From Glandiceps talaboti (Eukaryota; Hemichordata; Enteropneusta; Spengelidae), in the NCBI RefSeq assembly GCF_964340395.1, contig NC_135551.1, positions 26,158,380 to 26,222,379 on the forward strand: a DNA stretch of 64,000 nt, in the 5' to 3' direction. Below, piece after piece: positions 63,201-64,000 of the stretch (its first letter is position 1; each line of letters opens with the position of its first letter). The notes under the pieces were generated by a model that was not told where the DNA came from, did not search any database, and saw nothing but the letters and a program-made list of their open reading frames with translations. A program made the translations under genes and the position numbers.

Positions 63201-63588
63201 TATGGAATTATTTGTAGATATTTTATTCGAGGTGATTGGAAGGATCGCAAAGGCCAGTGAATATCTGTCTGTTTTAAAATATAGTTGATTTACAAGTGGT
63301 GGTATTTGGCATACTACCACTACAACCATAATTGCGTATACTGGTTGTATGAAATTTTGAAAATGAAGTGTTTTCACTTTTGTAGAACATTTACGTAACA
63401 GGAGAGGCAGAAGGTTGTAAATCATTTTCATCTCTTCTTGAAAACGATGGTTCAAGATTTCCTCAAAATGTCACAATACAACCCAAAACAGATGTTGGTG
63501 TTATTCCGTACTCCAGTGGGACAACAGGAATTCCTAAAGGAGTTATGTTAAGCCCATTTAATTTCATAGCTGCCCTTCAACAATTAAG
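59795..63588 (+). CDS. 4-coumarate-CoA ligase-like acyl-CoA synthetase, first five exons (partial gene)
   Basis: An ANL-superfamily enzyme that activates a carboxylic acid with ATP and loads it on CoA. Exons 59795-59948, 60676-60779, 61646-61853, 62817-62923 and 63386-63588 give 258 codons and 2 bases before the window ends, about half of the usual 540-600 residues. The joined frame shows the family start SVPQYVLQNFDKFGNREAM, IDATTGRSYTFPQLKELVYR, PNVAEYFFIF, GGAVTTVNPLYTA and the ATP-binding P-loop PYSSGTTGIPKGVML (232-246). After the P-loop, LSPFNF replaces the common L-T/S-H-R-N. The Arg-rich, acid-poor N-terminus (MLRATTIARHTVVRSIRLNS) suggests mitochondrial import. The substrate cannot be told from this half; the fatty-acid or aryl-acid pocket lies beyond the window. 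Confidence 0.92.
60041..60226. repeat. (CATA)n and (CA)n microsatellites in intron 1
   Basis: CATA units at 60041-60112 and CA units at about 60185-60226. Confidence 0.95.
60676..60779 (+). CDS. Acyl-CoA synthetase exon 2
   Basis: Acceptor TCTTAACAG, donor GCAATG|GTAAGG. Encodes IYQSTLPHVNIPDDMSVPQY and VLQNFDKFGNREAM, the usual entry to the adenylating domain. Confidence 0.9.
61646..61853 (+). CDS. Acyl-CoA synthetase exon 3
   Basis: Acceptor CCCTGTAG, donor GCAG|GTGAGT. Encodes IDATTGRSYTFPQLK through GGAVTTVNPLYTA, strongly 4CL-like. Confidence 0.95.
62075..62399. mobile_element. MITE family C, copy 2
   Basis: The left end TTAAAATGGCCATATGGATG and the right end (complement TTAAATTGGCTATATGGATG) are well matched inverted repeats of about 30 bases. 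Inserted in intron 3. Confidence 0.75.
62425..62573. mobile_element. Small MITE with 40-bp inverted ends (family D)
   Basis: GAGTTCGGGATAAAACGGTT then GCTATCCATTAGCTAGAAT pairs with ATTCTAGCTAATGGATCGCA then AACCGTTTTTATCCTAAACTC. Total about 149 bases, in intron 3. Confidence 0.8.
62817..62923 (+). CDS. Acyl-CoA synthetase exon 4
   Basis: Acceptor TATTTTTTAG, donor TTAAG|GTAGGC. Encodes DELVNQLRIAEPRDIITLPI then LADKLKEVAKRIPSIK. Confidence 0.92.
63386..63588 (+). CDS. Acyl-CoA synthetase exon 5 (P-loop exon)
   Basis: Acceptor TTTCACTTTTGTAG, donor TTAAG|GTGATG, phase 2. Encodes the ATP/AMP-binding signature YSSGTTGIPKGV. Confidence 0.95.
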
Positions 63589-63616
63589 GTGATGATTAAC
63601 TTGAAACTAATTCCTG

Positions 63617-63978
63617 TATGTATGTATGTATGTATGTATGTATGTATGTATGTATGTATGTATGTATGTATGTGTGTGTATGTATGTGTGTGTATGTATG
63701 TATGTATGTGTGTATGTATGTGTGTGTATGTATGTATGTATGTATGTATGTATGTATGTATGTGTGTGTGTGTATGTATGTATGTATGTATGTATGTATG
63801 TATGTATGTATGTATGTATGTATGTGTGTGTGTGCGTGCGTGCGTGCGTGCGTGCGTGTATGTATGTATGTATGTATGTATGTATGTATGTATGTGTGTA
63901 TGCATGTGTGTATGCATGTGTGTATGTATGCATGTATGTATGTATGTATGTATGTATGTATGTATGTGTGTGTATGTA
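63617..63978. repeat. (GTAT)n microsatellite in intron 5
   Basis: Starts 28 bases after the exon, with GTGTGTG and (GTGC)n interruptions near 63822-63858. Confidence 0.97.
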
Positions 63979-64000
63979 GTATGTGTATTTTATTCACCTT

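Noticed and set aside
63607-63997. Frames of 108-133 codons on both strands at the window end
   Set aside because: Translations of (GTAT)n in intron 5 of the acyl-CoA synthetase.

Overview
This is a window of nuclear DNA from an animal. Evidence: spliced genes with GT-AG introns, a metabotropic glutamate receptor, a secreted TSP1/EGF protein with phase-1 exons, SINEs, LINE remains, several MITE families, and a very heavy load of tetranucleotide microsatellites ((TATG)n, (CTGT)n, (CATA)n, (TCAA)n). The gene content would fit a marine invertebrate, perhaps a deuterostome such as a hemichordate or cephalochordate. The sequence alone does not prove the phylum.

Layout. 0-6 kb: a decayed LINE 3' end, one exon of a class C GPCR with a frameshift in TM7, and a relic exon of an SLC22-like transporter on the minus strand. 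6-23 kb: no intact gene; a 43-bp minisatellite of about 31 copies, a second unrelated 43-bp minisatellite, several MITEs, and a possible class A GPCR TM7 fragment. 23.2-38.7 kb: a complete two-exon metabotropic glutamate receptor-like gene (plus strand, 909 aa). Its single 12.7-kb intron splits TM4 and holds a 29-bp minisatellite of about 40 copies, a large foldback element, a tRNA-derived SINE and an array of nuclear-receptor half-sites. 38.7-46 kb: transposon and microsatellite territory, including a nearly identical inverted copy of the last 105 bp of the receptor's first exon plus its splice donor. 46.3-52.7 kb: a complete minus-strand gene (8 exons, 536 aa) for a secreted protein: signal peptide, TSP1, half-EGF module, five calcium-binding EGF modules and a five-repeat beta-propeller-like domain. 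The EGF exons lie on 0.7-0.8-kb tandem duplications. 53-59 kb: MITEs, a SINE, and a probable last exon of an unidentified minus-strand membrane-protein gene. 59.8-64 kb: the first five exons of a 4-coumarate-CoA ligase-like acyl-CoA synthetase (plus strand), running off the window end.

The genes show no operon-like or pathway link; they are separate animal genes in repeat-rich DNA. The observations most worth checking are: the antisense array of perfect 5' splice-site motifs in the receptor intron; the inverted copy of the receptor exon end between (TATG)n tracts; the receptor's changed side-chain pocket; the TSP1-EGF5-propeller architecture with its mosaic exon duplications; and the TCAAGGTCA array.
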